A stretch of 64,000 nt of DNA, taken from Heterohyrax brucei (Eukaryota; Chordata; Mammalia; Hyracoidea; Procaviidae). This document shows, piece by piece, positions 43,756 to 55,344 of this stretch. The stretch covers positions 62,281,431-62,345,430 of the forward strand of contig CM053146.1 of the NCBI GenBank assembly GCA_028571685.1, written 5' to 3'. Positions within the stretch are counted from its first letter, which is position 1, and the number at the start of each line of letters is the position of its first letter. Below the pieces are notes generated by a model. It made no database searches. It had not been told where the DNA came from and saw only the letters and a list, made by a program, of their open reading frames with translations. The position numbers and the translations under genes are program-made.

Positions 43756-44740
43756 AGCTGTATAGACACTGGGGTTGACAAATCTTGAAACTGTTTCTTC
43801 TCTTCATCAAACGTTAGGGTTTTCACATCCATCCCTCCACAATCAGGAACCAAAAAGAGGCCAAGAAAAGCAGTTGTTAATAATATGTAATAATTAACTC
43901 AATCTTAAGGAACCATGAGTTCCCAGGTCAGTTCAGCAGTCAGCTAATGGGAACGTGCACACTCCTCACCAACTTCTTTCCTACTTTGCCTCTCACCCAA
44001 CACTTAATCTTTTTAACTTGTGTATTTCCTACTAAATAATTATGATAGTCTCTCCTGCATCTATTTTCTACATGTAGCAAAATATAAAGGAAGACCCTAA
44101 ATTTGTAAGAATATAAAAATGACCCTACACACCCACATGTGCAAATATGTTAGTCAAATGCCACACCGGCAACTTCATCGGGCAGAATGGCTTACTTGGA
44201 AGAGATGCCAAAAGGATTTCAGAGCTAGGATTACTAATACAACAAAGAAGGCTAAAAGCAAGGCAGAGGCCCTCTCAGATCTTAATATCCACAATTGTAA
44301 GGGAAGAGAGCAGCCTTCAAAACACCCATGACTCACTTTTTTCAGTCTTGTCAAAATTTAGGAGCTACAACATGTGTGGACCTGTGAATCTTTTTCACTT
44401 GTGAGCTTGTGTGGAGCTTGGGGATGGGGGGAAAGAGTTGGGAGTGGAATGAACACAAAGCCCTTTTAAGGACTCACAGGTAAAGGGTGTGTGGATCCCT
44501 GATCTCTCAGACTGTAATAGGAATACAGTGTATACCAAGGAGCACCAAGAAACAGAAAATCATGTTTGGTGAATGATTTTCAACAGCCCAGACAGGAAGC
44601 CCAGACAGGAAGTATCTGCTATGAAGTAGAATTTATTTTACACTTGCCTGTGCAAATAACCAGGAAAGGCTGCTAGTCCACTCCACCTAATTGACACTTG
44701 TTTAAATTATTCAGTAATTTAAATGTCAAGCCAGAGGTAT
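43756..44740. other. 5' intron sequence, nothing recognised
   Basis: No exon or repeat family identified. The open stretch at 44119-44404 lacks a recognisable product. Confidence 0.45.
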
Positions 44741-45065
44741 TCCCTCTCTGCCGCGGCGGCAGCTCACCCACAGTTTGCTCGGAGAGGCACCTCCTGGTAT
44801 TACTCAGTGTTATGGCTGGCACTGTCTGTCCTTTGTAGCACGTAAAGACGAGCACAGTGTGGAAAACACTCCCAGCCGAGGTCTGGCTGGGAACCGCAGG
44901 GAGTTCTGACCACCAGCGGGGGCTGCCTTGAGTGGAGGAGACCGATGCCACCAGGGATGATCGGGGGCTGGCTCTGTCAACCCAAGGTGCAGGCTTAGAA
45001 TCCCAGGGGTTTGCCACAGCCAAAGCTTTAAACAGATTTCTCTTGTTCTCCCGTCCACCTCACCA
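44741..45065. other. GC- and CpG-enriched unique segment
   Basis: In an AT-rich intron this stretch is clearly richer in G+C and holds about ten CpGs, including ctgccgcggcggcagctcac. No repeat landmark is visible. It reads open in overlapping minus-strand frames (44673-45124) without a recognisable domain. It could be an intronic regulatory element, an alternative exon or an old unrecognised insertion. Confidence 0.3.
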
Positions 45066-46487
45066 TCTGAACACATGTACTCTTTTAACATAATCCTGGA
45101 CTGGCAGAGAAAGAGGAAGAACAAAGAGCATTAGACTCTCCAAAGGCCAGGATAACCCTGTTCCTCACAGGAAGAGAATTCACATTTGCACTTCCAGTGT
45201 GGCTTTAGCAGTCTAGACACAACATGAGAGACTGACTTATCCCCCTCCCCGAGGTTCTTACCCCACCTGCTCAGTCATGCGCTCTGTTTTAAGTAGGTAT
45301 GAGACTGCCTCAAAAGTACCGCCATCATTCTACCACTGTATAAAAACTCTTTGACACAAAAGACAAACCGTAATATACTACCTGTAAACCAGCCTGTAGC
45401 TGGTGATCCTTGATGTCAGGTTTCAACTCAAAGTTTCAACTCCAAGATGCCATATACAAAAAAAACCCCGCCCAGTTCTATGGCATCTTCACAATGATTG
45501 CTAAGCTTGCTGCAGTGACTGTGTCAAACCGTCTCATTGAGGGTCTTCCTTTTTGCACTGACCCTCTACCTTACCAAGTATGAAGCCCTCCTCCAGGGAG
45601 GTCCTTCCGGATAGCATGCCCAAATTATGTGAGACAAAGTCTGGCTACCCTCACTTCCAAGGAGCACTGGGGCTGCATTTCTATCAAGACAGACTTATTC
45701 ACTCTTCTGGCAGCCCACAGTTTATTCTTCACCAACACCACAACTGAAAAAGCATTAATGATTCTTCCATCTTCCTTATTAATTGCCTAGCTGTTGCCAG
45801 CGTATCAGGCAACTGAAAATACCATACTTGGGTCAGGTGCACCTTAATCCTCAAACTGACATCTTCACTTTGTAACGCTTTAAAGAGGTCTTACACAGCA
45901 GATTTGGCCAATGGAATACATCACTTGGTTTCTTGACTGCTGCTTCAATGGGCATTGGCTGTGGATCCAAGTAATATGAAATCCTTGACAACTTTGATTT
46001 TTTTCTGTTTATCATGATGTGAGAAAAAGATGCAGCTTCTGTCAAGATTTACAGCCTTGAAAAGTTCTCCTGTCCCATGGACAATTTCTATTAACTCAAC
46101 AGCAAATAGGTTTGGTTTGTCATTTATCATGACGCTGCTTACTGGTCTAATTACGAGGATTTCTGTTTTCTTTATGTTAAGATGTCATCCATACTGAAGG
46201 TTGTAAGCTTTGATCTTCACCACTAAGTACTTTAAGCCTTGTTCACTTTCAGCAAGCAAGGCTGTGTCACCTGCATATTACAGGTTGTTAATGAGTCTTC
46301 CTTCAATCCTAATGTTTCTTCCTATAGTCCAAGTTCTCAGTTATTTGCCCAGCATACCAAATGAATAACTACGGTGAAAAGGTATAACCCTGACACATAC
46401 TTTTCTCGATTTTAAAAACCACACAGTATCTGCTTGTTCAGTTCCAGCAACTATTTCTTGATCTACCTATAGGTTCCTTGTAAGTAT

Positions 46488-46613
46488 GAAAGCCTGGTGA
46501 TGCAGTGATTCAAGCACTCAAATCCTTGGAAACTCTATGGAGTAGTTCTGCTGTCCTACAGGGCTGCTATGAGTTGGAACTGACTCAACAGCAATGGCTT
46601 TAATGGTTTATGA
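46488..46613 (+). repeat. AfroSINE nested in RTE, shortened head
   Basis: Head agcctggtgatgcagtgatt (partly deleted), then tccttggaaactctatggag and a well-kept tail (gctatgagttggaactgact, then caacagcaatggc). Confidence 0.8.
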
Positions 46614-46763
46614 ACACAATTAAGTGTTCCAGAATTCTCATTCTTCGAAATATTATTCATAATTTGTTTATGATCCATGCCATCAAATGTCTTTGCATAA
46701 TCAATAAAACATAGGTAAACATCTTTCTGGCATTCTCTGCTTTCAGACAAGATCCATCTGAGA

Positions 46764-47212
46764 TGAGCCATGGTACAGTAACTTGACCCTAGAAATGCTA
46801 GTGTATTTGCATTAGTTCTTGAACTAGCCCAAGCCAGACTTGGCTCACCCCGCATGTGCAGAAGGGCCAGCTGTGACAGCCAACTGACTTCAACAGAAGA
46901 CATAACTATGAAGGAATATCATGACCCAGACATTATTACGAAGCAGCAGGGCCAACAAGAACCATATCACCTCCTGCTGACTGGCAACCTTCTAGAATTA
47001 TCTTCACCAGTCCACCTGCACAGTCATCATTTTGCTGCCTGAACCACACAAAAGCCCAGCGTCCCTGTAGCTCCATGAGTCATATCAGAGGCAATCCCTC
47101 CCTCCCACCTCCTTGCTCTGAGCATTGCAATAAAGTTACTTTCCCTTTCACAAAGACAAATGTCCAGTAACTGGCACACCAGAGCACATCAGACAAAGGG
47201 CCTACCTTCTCA
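46764..47212 (+). mobile_element. Insertion in RTE, candidate solo LTR
   Basis: The RTE text stops after gatccatctgag and resumes at ggtttggtaacaatattcc. In between are ~450 bp with an AATAAA signal (gcattgcaataaagttactt) near the end, followed by gtaactggcacaccagagca. A late poly-A signal followed by a short unique end fits an endogenous-retrovirus solo LTR. The family is not identified and the exact ends are uncertain. Confidence 0.4.
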
Positions 47213-47984
47213 GGTTTGGTAACAATATTCCTTGCTCCGCATCTCCTTCTGAATCCAACTGGCAGTTTCCCATCAACGTACTGTTGCAACTGTCTCTCAA
47301 TTATCTTAAGCAAAACTTTGAGTACGCTAGTAATGCTCTTGTTTGATAGGTGATTTGGAATGGGCACAAATGTGGATCTCTTCCAATGGGTTGGCCAAGT
47401 AGCTCTCTTCCAAATTTCTTGGCACAGATGAGTGAGTGCTTCCAGTGTTGCATCTGTGTCTTGAACTCTCTCTGCTAGTATTCTGTCAATTCTTAAGAGC
47501 CTTGTTTATTGCAAATGCCTTCAGTGCAGCTTGGGTATATCCCTTCAATACCATCGGTTCTTTATTTTACTATATGCTACCTCTTGAAATGGTTGAAGTT
47601 CAACCAACTTTTTTTGGTACAATGACTTTATGTATTCCATTTTCTTTTGTTGCTTCCTGCATCATTCAATATGTTGTCCAAACAATCCTTCAATATTGCA
47701 AATCAAGGCTTGAATGTTTTCTCCAGTTTTTCCAGCTTGAGAAATACTGAGTGTGTTCTTCCCTTTTGGTTTTCCAACTCCAGGTGTTCACATATTTTGC
47801 TGTAACATTTCACTGTCTTCTTCAGCCAATCTTTGAAAACCTCTGTTCAGTTCTTTTGCTTCATCATTTCTTCTGTTCACATTAGCTACTTGATAAATTC
47901 AAGAGCAAGTTTCAGAGTGTCTTCTGGCATCCATTTTGATCTTTTCTTCCTTTTCTGCCTTGTTAATGACCTTTTGCTTTCTTG

Positions 47985-48152
47985 GGAACCCCTGGTGGTT
48001 TAGTGGTTAAGAGTTATAGCCATTAACCTAAGGATTAACAGTTCAAATAACAGTTTCCAAGTAACTACTTGGAAACCCTATAGGGCAGTTTTACTCTGTC
48101 CCATAGGGTTGTGATGAGTCCAAATCAACTAGACAGCAGCAGTTTTGGTTTC
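47985..48152 (+). repeat. AfroSINE nested in RTE
   Basis: Full copy: gggaacccctggtggtttag, tggttaagagttatagccat, aaccctatagggcagtttta, tgatgagtccaaatcaacta. The RTE text continues directly on both sides (ttttgctttctt and gcattcttcatacatttgtc). Confidence 0.9.
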
Positions 48153-48221
48153 TTTGCATTCTTCATACATTTGTCCTTCACGTCATCCCACCACGTGTCT
48201 AATCTATTGTTATTAGTGTTC

Positions 48222-48686
48222 AACCACAAAATGCCAAAGATGAAGAAATTGAACACAATTACCAGTTCTGTAATCTGAAATTGATTAAACATATAATCAA
48301 AATGCATCAATAATTACTGGTGATTGGAATGGAAAAGTTGGAAAAGAAAAAGGATCAGTAGTTGGGAAACACAGCCTTGGTGACATAAATGGTGCTGGAG
48401 ATCACATGATACAATTTTTCACTATCATTGACCTCTTCATTGCAAATACCTGTTTTCAACAAGATCACACACGTGCACCTTGCCAGATGGACTACACAGG
48501 AATCAAACTGACTACATCTGTGGAAATAGATACTGAAGAAACCTATTATCATCGGTTAGAACAAAGTCAGGGGCCAACTCTAGAACAGACCATCAAGTTC
48601 AAGCTGCCCACGAGAGCCAAAGCATGGACTTTGCATATAACCCACCTGAATTTAGAGATCATCCCTAAAGTAATTTGAAGCACTGC
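48222..48686 (+). mobile_element. Inverted 5' segment of the adjacent RTE copy (endonuclease region)
   Basis: A plus-strand RTE endonuclease region (gccaaagatgaagaaattga, then aataattactggtgattgga, then atctgtggaaatagatactg). It ends at sequence equivalent to the break point of the minus-strand main segment (cctgaatttagagatcatcc, then gaagcactg). The two pieces abut head to head at 48221/48222, the geometry of twin-primed insertions. Confidence 0.75.
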
Positions 48687-48701
48687 TCTCTTTCACAAGC
48701 T

Positions 48702-48723
48702 AAAAAAAAAAAAAAAAAAAAAA
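48702..48723. repeat. Poly-A run
   Basis: An uninterrupted A tract of about 22 nt, 15 nt beyond the end of the inverted RTE segment. Confidence 0.9.
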
Positions 48724-48792
48724 AGCCCTCACCTATCTACAGATTCTTGGTCTCCAAGACAACTGTGTTACAATGTACTAGGATAATGAATA

Positions 48793-48945
48793 GAGTCCCC
48801 AGGTGGTACCAATGGTTAAGCACTATTAGACTACCACCAAAAGATTGGTGGATCCACCCAGAAGACCCACAGGCCTGGTGATCTGCTTCCAAAAACTCTT
48901 AGCCTTGAAAACCCTTTAAACGATTTTACTTGACACACATGGCTT
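48793..48945 (+). repeat. AfroSINE, + orientation, decayed
   Basis: Head agtccccaggtggtaccaat (then ggttaagcac), the extra ggcctggtgatctgcttcca block of the long subtype, then aaccctttaaacgattttac. Confidence 0.7.
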
Positions 48946-49744
48946 TTTCTATGATTTTAGGGTTCAGCAAAAGGAACAAACTGAATTTCTCACAGGCTTG
49001 CTTCAAAGTAGCTCAAATAATTAGGTGGTAATTAGACTGTTACCAAAGTCTGATAGCTCAGAACTTGGATAAGCTTAGAAAAGAACACCCAAATATCCTT
49101 GGAATCCTTCCAACAGTATAAACCATTCATTTGAAATGGCATTTTATAATAAGCTTATAGATTATAAATTCTTCACCATCTCCTAATCCAGGAGTGTAGT
49201 TTGGCCCATCTCCAGAACATGAAAGCATTTGAGGCCTCTGACATTCAACAGAGGCTTCAGTAAGGATTTTTCAACATTAGGTACCATTGCCAGCAAGCCT
49301 GTTGCTAACACAGGAAGACAAAGTTCCATCCACTAAGCCTAATGAGGGCATTTGATCCTCTAGAAAGATAGCTAGCTACACACATGCACAAGGAAAATGT
49401 ATACCAAGTATCTAAATGTTCTCTTTATTATAAAACACTCATTTAGGGAACCCAAATCACAAGCCTCCTAATACGAGAAGCTGATAGTTGATCAAGTTGT
49501 AAAACCAAGAAGAAAACATTATTCCATGAGTTAAGATTATAAATACTTTTCAGCAGAGGATAAGAGACATTTAAATGAGATCAAATATATATAAATTAGA
49601 ATTTTTAAAAGTGTCCCAGAATTTCTATGATTTTTGACTCATGATTGATTCCTCCCATCCAAAAGTGTTCTCCCACTGTTCCGTAATCCAGCAAATGACA
49701 TCCTCCATTCATTTGGATGTACAAACCTAATCTCTTTCCACTCT
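48946..49744. other. 5' intron sequence, nothing recognised
   Basis: No exon or repeat family identified. Confidence 0.45.
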
Positions 49745-49806
49745 CTTCCCTGTCTCTCTGTCTGTCTCTGCCTGTCTGTCTGTCCATCTCCCTCTCCCTC
49801 TCTCAC
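49745..49806. repeat. (TCTG/TCTC)n pyrimidine-rich simple repeat
   Basis: Imperfect tctg, tctc and cctg units (tgtctgtctctgcctgtctg and so on). It accounts for the arginine-rich open frames on the minus strand. Confidence 0.85.
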
Positions 49807-50400
49807 ATACTTTACCATGTATTGCCAATTCAATCTGCTGAATCAGTCCCTCTTTTAGCATCACTCCCCTCGCCTAAGCTATCATCCTCTCCTGACTTGA
49901 TCTGGTTCCCATCCTCCTTAATCCTTCCCAATTGGTTTATGTTATTATTCTTTGGCATATAATCCTTCTGTGGCTTCCACTGTCCTTGAAAGAAAGCCCA
50001 TAGCTGCTAACCTGTTCTAAATTTCCAATTCGATCTGATGAACCCTGCTTTCTCTTTCAGCCTCCTCTCTGATCACCTCAGTTCTTGGAAACCCTCTTCA
50101 GACTTCAGACCCTCACATCCTTTAGGTATGGCATGATCTCCGCATAAATGCTTATCTCAATTCCTGCCAACACCTCCCTTCACCTGTTAGTGCCTAGTGA
50201 CCCTTCAGATCTCACCTTACGCTCTATTTTCTGAGAAGCCTTTGTTGATTTCTCAGATCTAAAGTAGGAACCACCTTTACAAACTCACATTCATGTTTTA
50301 TGACTGCTTCATAGCCAACTCTTCCTCTAAGCTGTGGTCACCACGAATTGTGCCGATTCCAGTGTCTGCCCTGGAACCTGGCAGGGAGCACAGAGCACAG
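49807..50400. mobile_element. Possible ancient L2/L1M remnant
   Basis: Blocks such as gtgacccttcagatctcacc and ttttctgagaagcctttgtt are reminiscent of the antisense 3' part of very old LINEs (L2 type). No boundary can be set. Confidence 0.3.
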
Positions 50401-50814
50401 GCCAGATAGACATACACTGCTGAATGCACCTTCTTTTCTTGAAAAGGATTAAGAAGTGGGAAGAGACATGATGCTGGTTTTCAGAGCAGAGTGAGCCCAT
50501 AAAGTCTTTAAATGTCAGCTCAGATCCTAAGGCTGGGCTTAGTCACTGAGCCAGCATGTCTCTGCAAACCACTTCTTCCTAGGGAAGCTCCCGTGGCATC
50601 ACATCTGTTCACCTCCTTGGGCTCACAAGTGTGGAAAATTAAAGAGCTTTGCGGTACACTGTTTCTTATTTGTTTGTAAGAAGAAAGGCGTAAGACACAG
50701 AGTTCTAAAATAAGAGATAAATGCACACACAGAACAGCAGGGCTTTTATTAGTCATTTTTCCTTAGGTGACTGACTTCAGAACTTTCTGCTACTATAATG
50801 CTATGGTGATCAGG

Positions 50815-51057
50815 ATCATCAAAATATAAGAAGTCTATGCATCTATAGGATATCATCCTGCTGACCTCTAGCTGGAGTAAGGGGAGTGTTGTGGAGAGGA
50901 GAGGGAGGAGACTGTTGGGAGGATGAGACACATATGGAGCAGAGAGGAATAGTGTGCTGTCACCGGGCAGGGAGAGCAGTGGAAGCTGTATATGGGTGGG
51001 CATGTAAATTTATATGGGATTGTACATTTTCATTCAGTCATAATAATAAAAAAAGGT
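50815..51057 (+). mobile_element. L1 3' UTR tail followed by (TA)n
   Basis: Same layout as the ends at 18.5 and 22.5 kb: gaagtctatgcatctatagg, tcctgctgacctctagctgg, tgtgctgtcaccgggcaggg, tcattcagtcataataataa. Strongly 5' truncated. Confidence 0.7.
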
Positions 51058-51128
51058 TTGTATATATATATATATAAAATATATATATAAAGAATACATA
51101 TATATATGTGTATATATATATATATAAA
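51058..51128. repeat. (TA)n microsatellite
   Basis: Alternating ta runs with a few interruptions (aaaat, aaagaatac, gtg). It grew from the A-rich tail of the L1 fragment just before it. Confidence 0.9.
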
Positions 51129-51725
51129 AGAAGTCTTATCACTTCTATCCAGTGTGAGAGGGGTCAGTGCAGGGCATGGCTGCTTAGCAGTTAAAAAAAC
51201 TATCTTGGGTCTTTTCTGCCATTTTTCTACCAATGAAAATCACAGGCACTCTCGGCAGGAAGTGGGGAAGAGTGAATTACATCATTTTCCCCTTCTTGCT
51301 TTGCTGAAGGTGATAAGGATTCCTATGTCACCCTGCATTTCAAATGCTGAATGAAGCTAAGAAAAAAAAGTGCCATCTGTGTATTCTGTGTCCGGGCTGG
51401 CTCTCAAATAATCCCTGTAAATTAAGCCTGTTGCAGAAGCCACACCTTTCACTTCAAGGCCAAAAACTCAAGCCTGTGTTCAGGTATCTAACAAAAGAAA
51501 CGCTGGGGTATGGACTTAAGGCAACACAGCTTCATCTTTTCCATGCTTTTTATGATTTGCTGAATGTGCAAAGTCTTGGATTTACCATATGTACCATGGC
51601 TGTGAAACAACTCCTTTCATATAAGGAAAAACAACCCCTTTCTTCATTTCCTGCTCAAACTTCTTCACTCTTTGTCTCAGAGAACCAACCACAACACCTT
51701 CTGAGAATTGCCTACTGGAATTATT
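51129..51725. other. 5' intron sequence, nothing recognised
   Basis: An open stretch of 128 codons (51344-51730, +) has no recognisable domain and starts at an ATG without supporting context. Confidence 0.45.
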
Positions 51726-51727
51726 TT

Positions 51728-51920
51728 TAAACCAGTTGCCTCAAGCCGACTTTGACTCATTGTGACCTGTGTGTGTCAGAGTAAAGTGTGCTCCACAGGG
51801 TTTTCAAAGGCTGATTTTTCAGAAGTAGATCACCAGGACTTTCTTTCGAGGTTCCTCTGGGTGCACCTGAACACCGGCTCTTCCTTCAGTTAGTACTGTC
51901 TAGGCACCTTAAGCTTTCAC
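51728..51920 (-). repeat. AfroSINE, long subtype, - orientation
   Basis: Tail agttgcctcaagccgacttt, then gtgtgtcagagtaaagtgtg, tcagaagtagatcaccagga, ggttcctctgggtgcacctg. Confidence 0.8.
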
Positions 51921-52423
51921 ACCACACAAGGACTTCAGGATGACTTTTAGAGACCAGCAAATATTTCTTCCCTCAGATATTGCAAATGCCCACATCTGAA
52001 TGAGGTGCCAGTTGCAAAAGAGAAGCAGAAATTTCCACATCCTAAAGAAGAGCAAGAAGTTAGACCCAGTGAATTAAAAACATTGTACACATGTCGCTCC
52101 CTTTTTAGATTTGGAAGACTGTCAGTGATGTGGTATGCCCTTCAAATCTGTCGGGCTAGCAGCTTTGTTCACAGCGAAGGAAGAAGCAAATTTACACACT
52201 CACTTTTGGCTGTTTTGTCTTGGGAATTTTTTCCTTGTTAACTAGGGGAAGCATGACTAGCCCTATGAGGCCTCTTACCCAGGCGCACTGTTGGAATTTC
52301 TGGTTTTCTACAGGCAACATGAAACAACGGGTTCTGTACAGGAAAAAACAGTAGAGAAGGAACCACAGGAAGGCTTCAGCATTCAGATCCCCAGCTCTGT
52401 TAATCCTCTTGCACCCTTGACAC

Positions 52424-52622
52424 TGTTGATGTTGCTAGACGTTACCAAGTCAATTCTGATCCCATGGGTAGAAAAGAACTGCTCCATAGAGCTTCCACGG
52501 CTGTGAACTTTTGGTAGCAGATCACCTGGCCTGTCTCCCAAGGAACCTCTGAATGAGTTCAAACCACCAACCTTTCAGCTAGTAGGTGAGTGCTTAACCA
52601 TTTGCACCACCCAGAGGCTCCT
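52424..52622 (-). repeat. AfroSINE, long subtype, - orientation
   Basis: Tail ttaccaagtcaattctgatc, body aaaagaactgctccatagag, agcagatcacctggcctgtc, and the head complement tgcttaaccatttgcaccac. Confidence 0.85.
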
Positions 52623-53057
52623 TGTACTCTACCTTACCTTTTTCTCTGGACCTCAGAGACTGCACCTCCAAGCTTGCCAATTTTGGCTCTGGTTACCATT
52701 AGCAAGCCTCTACCACAGCCCTACACCCTTTCAGGATGTTTTCCAACTATGTAGATCAATTTTTCAAATGATGGGCAGGGCTCAATTTGTTTAATAATAA
52801 TCATGGAATGCAGCCCCTCTCAGCACAAAGCAAAAGGTAAAAATGTCCAGAATTAGCAAAGTGTTTTCTTTTCTATGTTCCTACCCTACCATACCTGAGA
52901 GAAAAGCACAGAAGAAACCAAGTAACTTTCAGACTACTACCTTCCAGCCTGAAGGTTAACAACTATCCAAAAGGGAACTATGGAGCAGAGTCCCGAGCCT
53001 CTCTGCTGTTGCTACTTGCCACATCCTAAGTTTCCCAATTCATTTTCTGAGGTCTTA

Positions 53058-53198
53058 ACAGGTCCCATCCACTGCCATTGAGTTGTGTCCGACTCACAGT
53101 GACCCTAGAGGCCAGACTAGAACCGCCCCATAGAGTTTCCAAAGAGCACCTGGTGGATTTGAACTGCTGACCTTTTGGTTAACAGGTCCAGAACTCCA
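53058..53198 (-). repeat. AfroSINE, - orientation
   Basis: Tail atccactgccattgagttgt, body tagaaccgccccatagagtt, tttgaactgctgaccttttg, gttaacaggtcc. The outermost head is missing. Confidence 0.85.
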
Positions 53199-55003
53199 TA
53201 AAAGGTTATTGAAGGAAGTAACCCCATGTCTTTAGTGTCATGAAGGCATACCTTCTGCACCTGTATTCCCACCTTTATAATTCGATCTTTGCTTTACACC
53301 TATCTTCTTTTCCACTAGTTTAAATAATTTGGTCCACCAGAATTCATCAAGTCCTAAACTTAGCACACTTCAGGTTAGCTTACTAGTCACTGACTAACGA
53401 TCCTACAGTCGCCAAGAGATGGCTGAATTTGGACCATCTGGAATTTATTTCTCTCTACTCCTGAACCCACAAAAAGACCCCAGACATCTACATTCAACGC
53501 AACTCCAGAGTGCTGTGGATGACAACTAGCTTTACACACACACTCTCTTCCCCTCCGTCTCTGCAATGTGGAAAACCATTCCCAGCTTCCAGGATAATCT
53601 TGGGTCTTGGCAGAAGAAAGCCAGTTAAATCTGAGATATGTCACGAGGCCACTGGCTGGGAGCAAGAATATCTAAATAGACACTAAGACAGAGCAACAAG
53701 CAAGAGTTTCCACAGATTCCCTCTGGCTCTGTGGCTGCCCAGTACTGACGGCCTAAAGATAACCCAAGTCTCTGCAGAGGGTCACTTTTAAATAGTAGCT
53801 TTAATACCACCAGTCATTTCAGAAGTATTTCCTTCCAAAGTCGGCTTCCATCCACACTGGCGTGCCAAGCATGTCCAGCAGTGGCAAGCCTGCTGAAGAG
53901 ATAAAAGCCCAGAAGGAAGTGGAAGGAGTCCCAAAGGGGAAGAGACAGCTCCCAACATGCTGAGAGTCTATTCTGTGATCCTATGTGTGCCCACACTCGG
54001 ACTGCCAAGAAACAACAGTCTAGTAGCAAGAGCTGCGTTATAGGAAAGAACTACTGACAATCATTAGGCTTAAAGAGAAGGCAGAAAATTCAACAAAAAA
54101 TATTTACTGCAATACCTCTCTCCTTGCAAATGCTGAGATAACAAACACAATGAGATTTACCCTCCAGGAAGTTTTCTAGAAAGCCTCTTCCTCCAAGAGA
54201 AAAGCTATACTGTTTGGCTGAGCAGGAAGAAGCATACAGAGTATTCCGACCCAGACTGTATAGACAGCCACTGTGGCCACACACTAACCACGGAAGTGCC
54301 AAACAGAATTCCTCCGAAGGACCTGTTTCCCGACCTCCCCTCTTCCTCTTAAACCAGGGCCTGAGTCCCCAGGATCTTCCTAAGAACCATAAAATCTGCG
54401 CAGCACCTCACCTATCCACCAAGTGAGTTTCTCTCCGGCGTGGCCATCAGCCAAGGGCTGGTGTACAAGGAACAGGTGCTCAGTGGGCTATTTTCAGTGG
54501 CTACCAGCTCAATCAGGAGTTGCACATGCTCAGCAGGCAGGAAAGTTCTGGTTCCAGTTCCAACTCTGGGCAGCCAAGAGACATACACCTTTCACAGCTG
54601 CCAGGGCAACCAGCTGCCTAGTGCTCCTCCCAAGACGGGAGCAATGAAAACAGCATAACCTGGCCAGGCGACACGCCAGTGAGCAAGCTGCACCTCTCGT
54701 CTCACTGCCCGGGTTATTCTGAGCTGGGGTTATTGACACTCCATGGCAACACAGGAACAAAGGGCCAGCTTGCGGGACTGAAATGTCTAGCAAAAGTTGC
54801 TGGAAAAGTCAGCAGCTCTGGCTTCTGTTTTCATAAATAAGAGTAGCAGCACAATTATTATTAGACTGTTGTTGTTACTGTCACTGTTATTATTTGTGAC
54901 CTATCTGTAACAAAGGTCAGCTCTTTGGCATTAGGTTTTCATTTCTGTGTTGTTGTTGTTCTTTTCCCTTTTGTTTCATTTCTCCTTCTAGTCCAGAGAT
55001 CAA
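53199..55003. other. 5' intron sequence, nothing recognised
   Basis: About 1.8 kb with slightly higher G+C at 54400-54760. No exon, repeat family or recognisable product was seen; the first coding exon was searched for here without success. Confidence 0.45.
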
Positions 55004-55004
55004 A

Positions 55005-55215
55005 AATCCAAACCCAGTGCCAGGAAGCTCATTCTGACTCATGACGACATTATGTATTACAGAGCAAAACTGCTCCATGGGGCTCTTTGGGCTGCAGTCT
55101 TCACAGACACAACTGCCAGGCTTTCCCTCCTCAGCACCACTGGCTGGCTTCAAACCACCAACCTTTAAGTTAGTACACAAGTGCAAATCCTTTGTGCCAC
55201 ACCAAGGGATCTTTC
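55005..55215 (-). repeat. AfroSINE, long subtype, - orientation
   Basis: Tail aatccaaacccagtgccagg, then attctgactcatgacgacat, aaactgctccatggggctct, ctggcttcaaaccaccaacc, and ctttgtgccacaccaaggg. Confidence 0.8.
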
Positions 55216-55242
55216 TCACCCATACAATCATTACAATACTAC

Positions 55243-55322
55243 GGTTGAGACCCACCTACTACCATTGCGCCAGGTCTGACTCATAGTGACCCTAGAGGTC
55301 AGAGAAGAACTGCGTGGTTGAG
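55243..55322 (-). repeat. AfroSINE tail fragment
   Basis: Only the tail-side half: accattgcgccaggtctgac, tcatagtgaccctagaggtc, agaagaactgcgtggt. Confidence 0.7.
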
Positions 55323-55344
55323 ACAGCTTTTAAAATGCACCATG

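Larger units (their letters stand above)
45470..48221 (-). mobile_element. RTE (BovB-like) LINE, main segment of a 5'-inverted copy
   Basis: A minus-strand copy. The 3' end is near 45470 (tggcatcttcacaatgattg), and the body runs back through RT to just past the endonuclease/RT boundary at 48221. Readable minus-strand pieces: VYLCFIDYAKTFDGMDH near 46690 (RT) and LLKIIERQLQQYVDGKLPVG near 47290. The frame is broken by stops and by three later insertions, at about 46488-46613, 46764-47212 and 47985-48152. The missing 5' part is present just beyond, inverted. Confidence 0.85.

Noticed and set aside
44119..44404. Overlapping 70-85-codon open frames
   Set aside because: No recognisable product; the two frames overlap each other and lie antisense in an intron.
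51344..51730. 128-codon plus-strand open frame
   Set aside because: No domain, antisense to the gene, begins after an A-rich run; length expected by chance in 64 kb.
54214..54793. Cluster of overlapping open frames on both strands
   Set aside because: Follows from locally higher G+C and few stops; no domain and no exon-like splice pair found.
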